This document shows positions 33,854 to 41,923 of a DNA stretch of 64,000 nucleotides, one piece after another (within the stretch, counting starts at the first letter, position 1; each line of letters opens with the position of its first letter). The notes beneath the pieces were generated by a model. The model searched no databases and was not told the origin of the DNA. It was given only the letters and a program-made list of their open reading frames with translations. Source of the DNA: UBA1309 sp047605645 (GTDB taxonomy: Bacteria > Bacteroidota > Bacteroidia > Bacteroidales > Dysgonomonadaceae); the NCBI GenBank assembly GCA_047605645.1, contig JASGFJ010000023.1, positions 1 through 64,000 of the forward strand, written 5' to 3'. The position numbers and the translations under genes are program-made.

Positions 33854-33889
33854 TATATCAATTTTAATCATCAACTATAAATAAACATC

Positions 33890-35530
33890 ATGTCAACACC
33901 TCCTTTTAAGTATCAGGAAATGTTCCCTCAGGGAAAGGATACTACTGAATATTATTTGTTGTCAAAAGACTATGTTTCAACTGTTGAATTTGATGGACAG
34001 GAAGTCCTGAAAATCGATCCTGCTGGTCTAACTCTTTTAGCTCAGCATGCTTTCCACGATGTGGAATTTATGCTTCGCCCGGAACATCAGCGACAGGTGG
34101 CTAAAATTCTCTCAGATCCGGAAGCCAGCGATAATGATAAATTTGTTGCACTGACATTCTTAAGAAATGCAGAAATCTCTGTCAAAGGAATACTCCCTTT
34201 CTGTCAGGATACAGGAACAGCTATTATTGTTGGTAAAAAAGGTCAGAACGTATGGACTGGTGCTAACGATGAAGAATATTTGTCACACGGTGTGTACAAT
34301 ACATTTACTGAAGACAACCTGCGTTATTCCCAGAATGCACCCCTGGATATGTATAAGGAAGTGAATACCGGTTGTAATTTGCCGGCTCAGATTGATTTAT
34401 ATGCAATTCAGGGAAATGAATACAAATTCTTATTCGTTGCTAAAGGAGGCGGTTCGGCGAATAAAACTTATTTATATCAGGAAACCAAAGCGTTGCTGAC
34501 TCCGGGAAAGTTGGAGAAATTCCTTGTCGAAAAAATGAAATCTTTGGGGACAGCTGCTTGTCCTCCTTATCATATTGCATTTGTTATTGGTGGAACATCT
34601 GCTGAAACAAATCTGAAAACTGTAAAATTGGCTTCAACCAAATATTACGATCATCTTCCAACAAAGGGAAATGAACTTGGACACGCATTTCGTGATGTGG
34701 AAATGGAAGCAAAACTTCTCAAAGCCGCTCAGGATTTAGGCTTGGGGGCTCAATTCGGAGGTAAATATTTTGCACATGATATTCGTGTAATTCGGATGCC
34801 ACGTCATGGGGCTTCCTGTCCGGTAGGAATGGGAGTGTCTTGTTCTGCTGATAGAAATATCAAAGCTAAAATCAACAAAGAGGGTATCTGGCTTGAAAAA
34901 ATGGAGCAAAACCCGGCAGCATTGATTCCGGAAGAATTACGCAATGCCGGTGAAGGAAATGTGGTTACCATCGATCTGAATCGCCCAATGAGCGAAATTC
35001 TCGCCGAATTGACAAAGTATCCTGTTGCTACTCGTCTTTCTTTGAACGGAACTATTATTGTAGGTCGTGATATCGCGCATGCTAAATTGAAAGAAAGATT
35101 GGATAACGGAGAAGGGCTGCCTCAGTATATCAAAGACCATCCTATTTTTTATGCAGGACCTGCAAAAACTCCTCAAGGATATGCCGCCGGTTCTATGGGC
35201 CCGACAACAGCCGGACGTATGGACTCTTATGTAGATGAATTTCAGGCAAACGGAGGAAGCTTGGTTATGCTTGCAAAAGGAAACCGTAGCCAGCAAGTAA
35301 CTGATGCGTGTAAAAAACACGGCGGTTTCTACCTGGGTAGTATTGGCGGACCTGCAGCCGTACTTTCTCAAAACAGCATCAAAAGCTTGGAATGCATCGA
35401 ATATCCTGAATTAGGGATGGAGGCTATCTGGAAAATTGAAGTCGTGGATTTCCCTGCATTCATTCTCGTTGATGACAAAGGAAATGACTTCTTTCAACAA
35501 ATTAAGCCAACAAGTTGTGGCAGCTGTTAA
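33890..35530 (+). CDS. Class I fumarate hydratase, [4Fe-4S] type
   Basis: This cytoplasmic enzyme interconverts fumarate and malate; in Bacteroidales it commonly works in the reductive direction toward succinate. The 546-residue protein has the fused alpha and beta domains of the FumA/FumB class. The three cluster cysteines are at C105 (LPFCQDTGT), C224 (TAACPPYH) and C318 (GVSCSADRN), the same positions as in E. coli FumA. GGGSANKTYLY and GGTSAETN, typical of the class, are present, as is the beta-domain GPTTAGRMD motif. The cluster is oxygen-labile, in keeping with an anaerobic lifestyle. It is transcribed alone, between its own -7 element and a terminator. Confidence 0.97.
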   Translation: MSTPPFKYQEMFPQGKDTTEYYLLSKDYVSTVEFDGQEVLKIDPAGLTLLAQHAFHDVEFMLRPEHQRQVAKILSDPEASDNDKFVALTFLRNAEISVKGILPFCQDTGTAIIVGKKGQNVWTGANDEEYLSHGVYNTFTEDNLRYSQNAPLDMYKEVNTGCNLPAQIDLYAIQGNEYKFLFVAKGGGSANKTYLYQETKALLTPGKLEKFLVEKMKSLGTAACPPYHIAFVIGGTSAETNLKTVKLASTKYYDHLPTKGNELGHAFRDVEMEAKLLKAAQDLGLGAQFGGKYFAHDIRVIRMPRHGASCPVGMGVSCSADRNIKAKINKEGIWLEKMEQNPAALIPEELRNAGEGNVVTIDLNRPMSEILAELTKYPVATRLSLNGTIIVGRDIAHAKLKERLDNGEGLPQYIKDHPIFYAGPAKTPQGYAAGSMGPTTAGRMDSYVDEFQANGGSLVMLAKGNRSQQVTDACKKHGGFYLGSIGGPAAVLSQNSIKSLECIEYPELGMEAIWKIEVVDFPAFILVDDKGNDFFQQIKPTSCGSC

Positions 35531-35573
35531 GCAGAAAGTCTGAATCTGATAAACAGGTTGATATAAATAAGAG

Positions 35574-35620
35574 AGACGGAGTGTTTGCAAAGGCGAACCA
35601 CTCCGTCTTTTTATATTTTT
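35574..35620 (+). terminator. Terminator after the fumarase gene
   Basis: A perfect 10-bp stem, AGACGGAGTG (35574-35583) with CACTCCGTCT (35599-35608), is followed by TTTTATATTTTT. Confidence 0.92.
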
Positions 35621-35775
35621 GCCAGGCTATTCTCAAATTTTCAATATATTTGTTGTCGTAATTAAAATATCAGCATGCCATTCTGCAAAACAAAACCAGG
35701 CTTTTATGAAAAATCCTGTCAATTGTTTGAAAATTAGTAGATTCTTGTGCGTTCTGACAATGCAAACTAAGTCGT

Positions 35776-36405
35776 ATGAAATTTGATGAAGAATTTAAAA
35801 GAGCAGTCCTATCTCTTGCACCGGAAGTGAAAGATAGATTACTGCTTCGGTTGTTGAAGAAAGATAAAGTACTGGTGAATCAGCTCTATTTTGAATTGCT
35901 GTGCACAGAATCTGTTACAGAGCGCAGGGAGCATGTAAGACTACATATTGTCGGTTCTGTCAATAAAATGATTGCAGGGTTTTACTCTCCAGGTTATTTA
36001 TTGATGGATTTGAAAACAATAAGTCGCGAAATAACGGATCATGTTAAAACAACCCGAGATAAACCGGGTGAAGCCTTGTTAAACTTGGTTATGCTCATTG
36101 AAGTACTCCGCGGGGGAAAGGAAATTATGCGGGCAATGCGACTAAACGACTTTTATACCCTGGGAATTTATTTAATAAGCAGAACGTTCAAAGTTCTCAT
36201 ACTTGCAAAAGCGCTGCATGCAGATTATTGGATAGAAGTTGAAGATGATTTACGTATTTTAGGGGAATATATTTCAGAGCAGCCGATGCTCATGAGGCTT
36301 GCTACTACTAACGGTTTGGACGTAAATTGGCTTCTCGAAAACAGAGTTCCTGACAATATCGGTGACATGTATAAAGACATTCGCTCAAAAGGTCTTCTCA
36401 GATAG
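35776..36405 (+). CDS. Unrecognised conserved-looking protein, 209 aa
   Basis: I do not recognise this protein. It is predicted to be all-helical and soluble, rich in Leu, Lys, Arg and Glu (RLLLRLLKKDK, NLVMLIEVLRGGKEIMRAM), without signal peptide, membrane segment or cysteine motif; its only cysteine is in ELLCTES. The start ATG gives MKFDEEFKRAVLSLAPEVKD. It sits between the fumarase gene and a convergent gene, with a shared bidirectional terminator, so it is probably transcribed alone. Codon use is like that of its neighbours, which suggests a resident gene. Confidence 0.8.
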   Translation: MKFDEEFKRAVLSLAPEVKDRLLLRLLKKDKVLVNQLYFELLCTESVTERREHVRLHIVGSVNKMIAGFYSPGYLLMDLKTISREITDHVKTTRDKPGEALLNLVMLIEVLRGGKEIMRAMRLNDFYTLGIYLISRTFKVLILAKALHADYWIEVEDDLRILGEYISEQPMLMRLATTNGLDVNWLLENRVPDNIGDMYKDIRSKGLLR

Positions 36406-36428
36406 AGGTTCTTCGAGTTAAAGACAAC

Positions 36429-36470
36429 GGAAGACTATGCTTTTTTCAAAAGTATAGTCTTCCTTTTATT
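36429..36470. terminator. Bidirectional terminator between convergent genes
   Basis: GGAAGACTAT (36429-36438) pairs with ATAGTCTTCC (36454-36463); TTTTATT follows on the plus strand, and an A-run inside and before the stem serves the minus strand. It separates the 209-residue protein gene from the minus-strand nucleotidyltransferase gene. Confidence 0.8.
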
Positions 36471-36474
36471 CTAT

Positions 36475-37614
36475 TTAAAACTCTGCCCTGCGTATTCTTA
36501 TTTTAATTGAATTTTCGATAGGACTCTCACTTACCAGAATGATGTAGCCGCCACCACCAGCACCGCTCAATTTCCAACCGGTAGCTTTGGTCTTGTAGGT
36601 TTCGATAATGTCCATTATCTCCTGATCCACCATGTGTGGGAACATGGCTATTTGTGCTTCAAAACCGGCTGTTATTGCTTTACCAAAACTATCAATATTT
36701 TTAGAGCGTGCTGCCTGCCAGGTTTGCTCAGCTGCTTCGGCAAGCTGTTTGGCGTATTCCGGAGCGATGTTCCTGTCCGATAAGACATCGTAATCACTTT
36801 TGCGAGGATATAGCGGAACAAGCCAAAGATGCTGTTCCAACCAGGTTAAAATCTCGTCATCAGCGACTTTCTCTATTCTCGAAGGCCAATAGTTACCCTC
36901 ATAATAGAGCGAGTTCATGCCGGGAAGTACAATGCCGAGAGAATCCTGTGAGCCGCTTACATATTTTGTTCCCGGTGGATTTTCAAAACAAAAAAGCGTT
37001 CTAGCCAATGTTTCTTTATCCCCTGAGGGAATATCTACTTGCCATAGTTCGATCGCTTTTTTTCTTGAACTGGTCGACATCCCGCTCCGGTCATTGAACT
37101 CATAATCGGGTTCAATGCTGATTGTGATGACACTTCCAGGATGTAAAGAACTGACATACGGCTGATCGAGCCATCCTCCCGCCAGATCAATCCGGTAAGG
37201 TATTTTACATTCTTTACGCAAGGCTGTTGTTGATCTAACCGGAAGATTTGCATGTGGAATTCTTTGGCTAACGACATATTGAATTCCTAGTTTATTGCAA
37301 AGATCTTCTTTCAGCTGGCTGTGTCCTTCGCTGTTGACAAAAAAGATATCCGGCTTCAATCGGCGGACGTCTTCCTCAAAATCGAGTAGTCCGCTTCCTG
37401 TATTTACCCAGGCATCTTTTACTGCTTTCAAGGATTTTACCATATAAAGCCGTTCTTGCTCGTTGTTGAAAGTCTTACGAGCTTTTAGTTCGTTGATTGT
37501 TTTGTCCGAACCGATGCCTACATACAAATCACCAAGTTGAGCAGCTTCTTCAAAGAATGCAACATGCCCACTATGCAGCATATCGTAACAACCACTAACA
37601 AAAACTTTTTTCAT
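36475..37614 (-). CDS. Cytidylyltransferase / GHMP-kinase-like fusion protein
   Basis: The 379-residue protein joins two domains. Residues 1-135 are a nucleotidyltransferase of the cytidylyltransferase family: GCYDMLHSGHVAFFEEA (8-24) carries the HxGH motif (His14 and His17) and LPVRSTT (124-130) matches the RxxxST motif. Residues about 138-379 resemble a GHMP sugar kinase: RIDLAGGWLDQP (141-152) is motif 1 and SGAGGGGYIILV near 355 is motif 3, while motif 2 (about 222-232, SGSQDSLGIVL) is degenerate. The likely role is activation of a sugar or polyol phosphate for surface polysaccharide, but the substrate is unknown. It is monocistronic on the minus strand. Confidence 0.8.
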   Translation of the reverse strand: MKKVFVSGCYDMLHSGHVAFFEEAAQLGDLYVGIGSDKTINELKARKTFNNEQERLYMVKSLKAVKDAWVNTGSGLLDFEEDVRRLKPDIFFVNSEGHSQLKEDLCNKLGIQYVVSQRIPHANLPVRSTTALRKECKIPYRIDLAGGWLDQPYVSSLHPGSVITISIEPDYEFNDRSGMSTSSRKKAIELWQVDIPSGDKETLARTLFCFENPPGTKYVSGSQDSLGIVLPGMNSLYYEGNYWPSRIEKVADDEILTWLEQHLWLVPLYPRKSDYDVLSDRNIAPEYAKQLAEAAEQTWQAARSKNIDSFGKAITAGFEAQIAMFPHMVDQEIMDIIETYKTKATGWKLSGAGGGGYIILVSESPIENSIKIRIRRAEF

Positions 37615-38005
37615 TTCTTCCTTAGTTTCTTTTGTTTCTCTTCATTGAGTTGTATATCTATCCATTGCGGAAATTCTGTTAGCCTCTCTTTCAAATGACT
37701 TAAGCTTCAGAGCGTGTAAACCAATCAATTTCCAGATAGAGATTTACGCATTGTTAGATATCTTTATTTTATTGCTTGATAATGTGTTATGCTCTTTCCG
37801 GAAAATGCTTGTCTTCCGAATAGAGTAGAATATCGCTCCTTGTCAGAAATAATGACTAAAATAGAGAATTTATTTTTATTTCTGTGCTTAGCTTGCTGTT
37901 TTTTGTTGTTTTTTCTGTAAAATAGATGTTCAAAGAATTGAATAAACTGTCAGTTACAGAAAGGAAAGAACCTGTTTTCGCTACTAAAAAAACATAAGTT
38001 TTTTA
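37615..38005. other. Divergent intergenic region, no gene seen
   Basis: About 390 bp of AT-rich DNA separates the fusion-protein gene from prfA. I see no convincing minus-strand promoter and no RNA gene; only the prfA -7 element near the right end is clear. Confidence 0.5.
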
Positions 38006-38013
38006 TATCTTTG
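38006..38013 (+). promoter_or_regulatory. -7 element of the prfA promoter
   Basis: TATCTTTG, followed by CG, matches the consensus and lies 30 bp before the prfA ATG at 38043. Confidence 0.65.
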
Positions 38014-38042
38014 CGTTCGATTCCACAAGGAAGAATAAAAGC

Positions 38043-39128
38043 ATGTCAGAGACTTCATTATTAGAAAAATTAGATAGTTTAGAAATTCGATTTCAGGAAA
38101 TTGGTACACTGATCACCGATCCGGAGATAATTGCCGATATGAAGCGGTATGTGAAACTCAACAAAGAGTATAGTGATCTGGAAAAAATTTCTTTAGCACG
38201 CAAAGAGTATCAGCAGGTTTTGGAGAGTATTGATGAAGCCAAATCGATACTGGAAAATGAAAGTGATTCCGAACTCCGGGAAATGGCAAAAGAGGAACTG
38301 GATAGCAGTACCAACCGATTGCCTTCTTTGGAGGAAGAAATCAAACTGTTGTTGATTCCCAAAGATCCCGAAGACGACAAGAATGCTGTTGTTGAAATTC
38401 GAGGAGGAACAGGTGGGGATGAAGCTGCTATTTTTGCAGGCGATCTCTTCAAAATGTATATAAAATATTGCGAATCGAAAGGGTGGAAAACAGAAGTAAC
38501 CAGTAGCAGTGAAGGAAGTGCGGGCGGATTCAAGGAAGTGATATTCACGGTGACCGGCGATAATGTATACGGAATTTTAAAATATGAAAGTGGTGTACAC
38601 CGTGTACAACGGGTTCCTGCGACCGAAACTCAGGGACGTGTTCATACTTCTGCGGCTTCTGTAGCCATATTGCCTGAGGCTGAAGAAGTCGATGTCGAAA
38701 TCAATCCGGCTGATTTGGAATATCAAACTGCACGTTCGAGTGGAGCCGGAGGACAGAATGTCAATAAAGTGGAAACTAAAGTGCAGTTGACCCACAAGCC
38801 CACCGGGATAATGATTCAATGTCAGGTCTCACGTTCGCAAATGGCAAACCGTGAAATGGCATTGCAAATGTTACGTACGCGTCTGTATGATATGGCATTG
38901 CAAGAGCATCTGGCTGCTATTTCTTCTAAACGAAAAACAATGGTTTCGACCGGCGACCGCTCTGCAAAAATACGAACTTATAATTATCCGCAAGGACGTA
39001 TAACCGATCACCGTATCAATTACACATTGTATAATCTGGCCGCTTTTATGAATGGAGAAATTCAGGATGTTATCGACCATTTGATTATTGCAGAAAATAC
39101 GGAACGTTTGAAAGAAAGCGGTCTGTAA
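38043..39128 (+). CDS. prfA: Peptide chain release factor 1
   Basis: RF1 recognises UAA and UAG and triggers peptide release. The 361-residue protein has an N-terminal helical domain, the tripeptide anticodon PAT in RVPATETQGRVHTS (RF2 would have SPF), and the catalytic GGQ in SSGAGGQNVNKVETK. Length and domain order are standard. It is followed by pyrF after 40 bp and probably shares its transcript. Confidence 0.98.
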   Translation: MSETSLLEKLDSLEIRFQEIGTLITDPEIIADMKRYVKLNKEYSDLEKISLARKEYQQVLESIDEAKSILENESDSELREMAKEELDSSTNRLPSLEEEIKLLLIPKDPEDDKNAVVEIRGGTGGDEAAIFAGDLFKMYIKYCESKGWKTEVTSSSEGSAGGFKEVIFTVTGDNVYGILKYESGVHRVQRVPATETQGRVHTSAASVAILPEAEEVDVEINPADLEYQTARSSGAGGQNVNKVETKVQLTHKPTGIMIQCQVSRSQMANREMALQMLRTRLYDMALQEHLAAISSKRKTMVSTGDRSAKIRTYNYPQGRITDHRINYTLYNLAAFMNGEIQDVIDHLIIAENTERLKESGL

Positions 39129-39168
39129 ATCCAATATAAATAAGCATCCAAAAATTCAGCTAAACAAA

Positions 39169-39993
39169 ATGACAAAGCAAGAATTAATAGCTAATATCAA
39201 ACGCAAGAAATCTTTCTTATGCGTTGGTCTTGATACTGATTTGGACAAGATTCCGGACTATCTCCTATCGGAAGAGGATCCAATCTACACCTTTAATAAA
39301 GGTATTATTGATGCGACAGCACCTTATTGTGTGGCTTTTAAACCCAATACGGCATTCTACGAAAGTGAAGGCTTGAAAGGTATTTGGGCATTGGAAAAGA
39401 CAATCGAATATATTCGTACCAAATATCCGGATCAATTCATTATTCTGGATGCCAAAAGAGGGGATATTGGAAATACCTCCGAACGGTATGCGAAATCGGC
39501 TTTTGAAAAAATGAAATCAAATGCTATTACGGTGGCTCCTTATATGGGTGAAGACAGTGTGAAACCTTTTCTTAACTATAAAAACCGTTGGGTAATATTG
39601 CTAGCCTTGACTTCTAATAAAGGGGCGGCGGATTTTCAACTGACTGAGGATGGAGCAGGCGAACGTTTGTTTGAGAAAGTATTGAGGAAATCTCAGGAAT
39701 GGGCTTCTGATGAGCAGATGATGTATGTGGTAGGAGCAACGCAGGGGAAAATGTTTGCAGACATTCGAAAAATAGCCCCTGAGCATTTTCTGTTAGTTCC
39801 CGGAATCGGGGCGCAGGGAGGCAGTCTGGAAGAAGTTGTGAAGTACGGCATGACAAAAGATTGTGGATTGTTGGTGAATTCTTCGCGAGCTATTATTTAT
39901 GCCGACAATACAGAAGAATATGCCAATGCAGCTCGCTTCGAAGCTAGAAAGATACAGACTGAAATGGCTGGTTATTTGGCAGAGCTCTCATAA
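39169..39993 (+). CDS. pyrF: Orotidine 5'-phosphate decarboxylase, type 2
   Basis: PyrF converts OMP to UMP, the last step of de novo pyrimidine synthesis. The 274-residue protein is of the longer, type 2 subfamily: it begins with FLCVGLDTDLDKIPDYL, has VAFKPNTAFYESEG and the catalytic DAKRGDIGNTS (Asp-x-Lys-x-x-Asp), then VVGATQ and VPGIGAQGG for phosphate binding. It follows prfA and ends at a terminator. Confidence 0.97.
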   Translation: MTKQELIANIKRKKSFLCVGLDTDLDKIPDYLLSEEDPIYTFNKGIIDATAPYCVAFKPNTAFYESEGLKGIWALEKTIEYIRTKYPDQFIILDAKRGDIGNTSERYAKSAFEKMKSNAITVAPYMGEDSVKPFLNYKNRWVILLALTSNKGAADFQLTEDGAGERLFEKVLRKSQEWASDEQMMYVVGATQGKMFADIRKIAPEHFLLVPGIGAQGGSLEEVVKYGMTKDCGLLVNSSRAIIYADNTEEYANAARFEARKIQTEMAGYLAELS

Positions 39994-40026
39994 AGAAAGA
40001 TAAATAGAAGAATAAATATGATTGTG

Positions 40027-40060
40027 AAAGGTTGTTCCCGGTAGGTGAGCAACCTTTTTC
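40027..40060 (+). terminator. Terminator after pyrF
   Basis: AAAGGTTG (40027-40034) pairs with CAACCTTT (40050-40057), and the T-run continues into TTC. This ends the prfA-pyrF transcript. Confidence 0.85.
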
Positions 40061-40207
40061 TGTTTATCTTCCCCGTTTTAAGTTCGGGATAATCCTCAGT
40101 AGATTATTTTCCGGAAATATAAATAGCTTTTGAGTACAGTTCTGTACTTTTTTCTATTTAAAAGAAGAATGAACTATTACAGTGATTTTCTTTCTGGAAC
40201 ATTTTTG

Positions 40208-40215
40208 TATTTTTG
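40208..40215 (+). promoter_or_regulatory. -7 element of the permease promoter
   Basis: TATTTTTG matches the consensus and predicts a leader of about 70 nt before the ATG at 40293. A good -33 element is not seen. Confidence 0.55.
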
Positions 40216-40292
40216 TTGCCGAAATCAAGAAGGGTGTACATATTTGAAATCCAAATATCCCGTAGAAACTGTTGCTCTTATTAAGGAAAACA

Positions 40293-41744
40293 ATGATCGA
40301 AGAATTATTTCGCAAGAAAGATATTAACCGCATTATTGCGGAGTCTGCTTCTTCTCAAAATACGTTGAAACGGAAGTTGACAGCTACCAACCTGATAACA
40401 TTAGGTATCGGAGCTATAGTTGGAACGGGTATTTTTGTCATAACGGGACAAGCTGCGGCGATGTATGCCGGTCCTGCATTGACAATTTCATTCGTGATTT
40501 CTGCAATTGGCTGTGTGATGGCCGGATTGTGCTACGCCGAATTTGCGGCTATGATTCCGGTTTCCGGAAGCGTTTATTCATACAGCTATACGACGATGGG
40601 AGAGGGCTTTGCCTGGTTTATCGGCTGGACTTTGATTCTTGAATATTTGTTTGCCTGTTCGAGTGTAGCAGTCGGCTGGTCGGGCTATATGTTAAGCCTT
40701 TTTCAAGGATGGGGCGTGCAGCTACCGGCAGCGTTAACGCAACCAACATTCGACCATACCGACAGCGGCTGGGTCTGGACCGGTTCTATTATTAATTTCC
40801 CAGCCGTATTCATTGTAATTCTCTGTTCCACATTTCTTGTTGGCGGCATCAAGCAATCTGCTCTGATCAACAATATTATTGTTGTGATTAAAGTCGCTGT
40901 CATATTACTCTTTATTGCTTTTGGAATATCATTTATCGATACCTCTAACTGGAAACCATATATTCCCGCAAATACTGGTCATTTCGGCGAATATGGACTG
41001 AGCGGTATTCTGAGAGGGGCAGCCACCGTATTTTATGCTTATCTGGGTTTCGACGCTTTGTCTACGGCTGCCGGGGAGGCTAAAAATCCGCAGAAAGATA
41101 TGCCGCGGGGAATTCTTATTTCCTTGCTGATTTGTGCCATTCTGTATATTGCTGTCACAACAGTGCTTACGGGAATTGTCAATTATAAATTATTGAATGT
41201 TTCTGCTCCCATTGCCTTGGCTATTGATAGTGCCGGAGAAGGATTGGCTTGGTTGAGCCCGTTCATTAAGATTGGTGCGATTGCCGGTTTGAGTTCGGTT
41301 ATTCTTGTCATGATGCTGGGGCAGTCACGTATTTATTATTCTATTTCCAATGATGGGCTGTTACCCCGTTTCTTCTCTAAGATTCATGAGAAGCATGGCG
41401 TTCCGCGCAACGCTACTATTGTTGCCTGTATCATCACCTCATTCTTTGCCGGCTTGTTTCCTTTGCATGTACTGAGCGAGCTTGTGTCGATTGGAACCAT
41501 GATGGCTTTTACCATTGTTTGTATCTCCATCATGGTACTTCGGAAAAAACAACCCGACTTGAAACGTCCGTTTAGAACACCATGGGTTCCGGTGATTCCG
41601 CTTCTTGGGGCATTCATCTGTGTTGCTCAAATGTTGTCGATGCCGTGGACTACCTGGGTACGGCTGATTGGCTGGACTATTGTCGGCTTTATCATCTATT
41701 TCAGCTATGGCTTAAAGCATAGTAAGCTCGGAAAAGGCAGCTGA
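40293..41744 (+). CDS. APC-family amino acid permease
   Basis: The 483-residue inner-membrane protein has about twelve helices and the APC motif LGIGAIVGTGIFVITG (37-52) in helix 1, with the conserved GAATVFYAYLGFDALSTAAGE segment in helix 6 (about 244-264). The family is the CAT-like group of amino-acid uptake carriers; the substrate is unknown. The start at 40293 (MIEELFRKKDIN) is preferred to an upstream ATG at 40272 because the family begins with this polar segment before helix 1. It is transcribed alone. Confidence 0.92.
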   Translation: MIEELFRKKDINRIIAESASSQNTLKRKLTATNLITLGIGAIVGTGIFVITGQAAAMYAGPALTISFVISAIGCVMAGLCYAEFAAMIPVSGSVYSYSYTTMGEGFAWFIGWTLILEYLFACSSVAVGWSGYMLSLFQGWGVQLPAALTQPTFDHTDSGWVWTGSIINFPAVFIVILCSTFLVGGIKQSALINNIIVVIKVAVILLFIAFGISFIDTSNWKPYIPANTGHFGEYGLSGILRGAATVFYAYLGFDALSTAAGEAKNPQKDMPRGILISLLICAILYIAVTTVLTGIVNYKLLNVSAPIALAIDSAGEGLAWLSPFIKIGAIAGLSSVILVMMLGQSRIYYSISNDGLLPRFFSKIHEKHGVPRNATIVACIITSFFAGLFPLHVLSELVSIGTMMAFTIVCISIMVLRKKQPDLKRPFRTPWVPVIPLLGAFICVAQMLSMPWTTWVRLIGWTIVGFIIYFSYGLKHSKLGKGS

Positions 41745-41860
41745 AGCGACGTGTGATAAATTTGTTTTTTAGCTGAAAGGTTGTTTCTTTTTTCGGAAGG
41801 GATGGAAATAAAATTTCTGTTTTCTATCCGTATTATAAATAGAATTAAGAATCAAAGAAT

Positions 41861-41868
41861 TACCTTTG
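41861..41868 (+). promoter_or_regulatory. -7 element of the AsmA-like gene promoter
   Basis: TACCTTTG matches TAnnTTTG and lies 55 bp before the ATG at 41924. Confidence 0.55.
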
Positions 41869-41923
41869 TCTATATCCGGATGGAGGTGTTGCAAAGTAAG
41901 ATTATGTTCTAACATAAAAGCAG

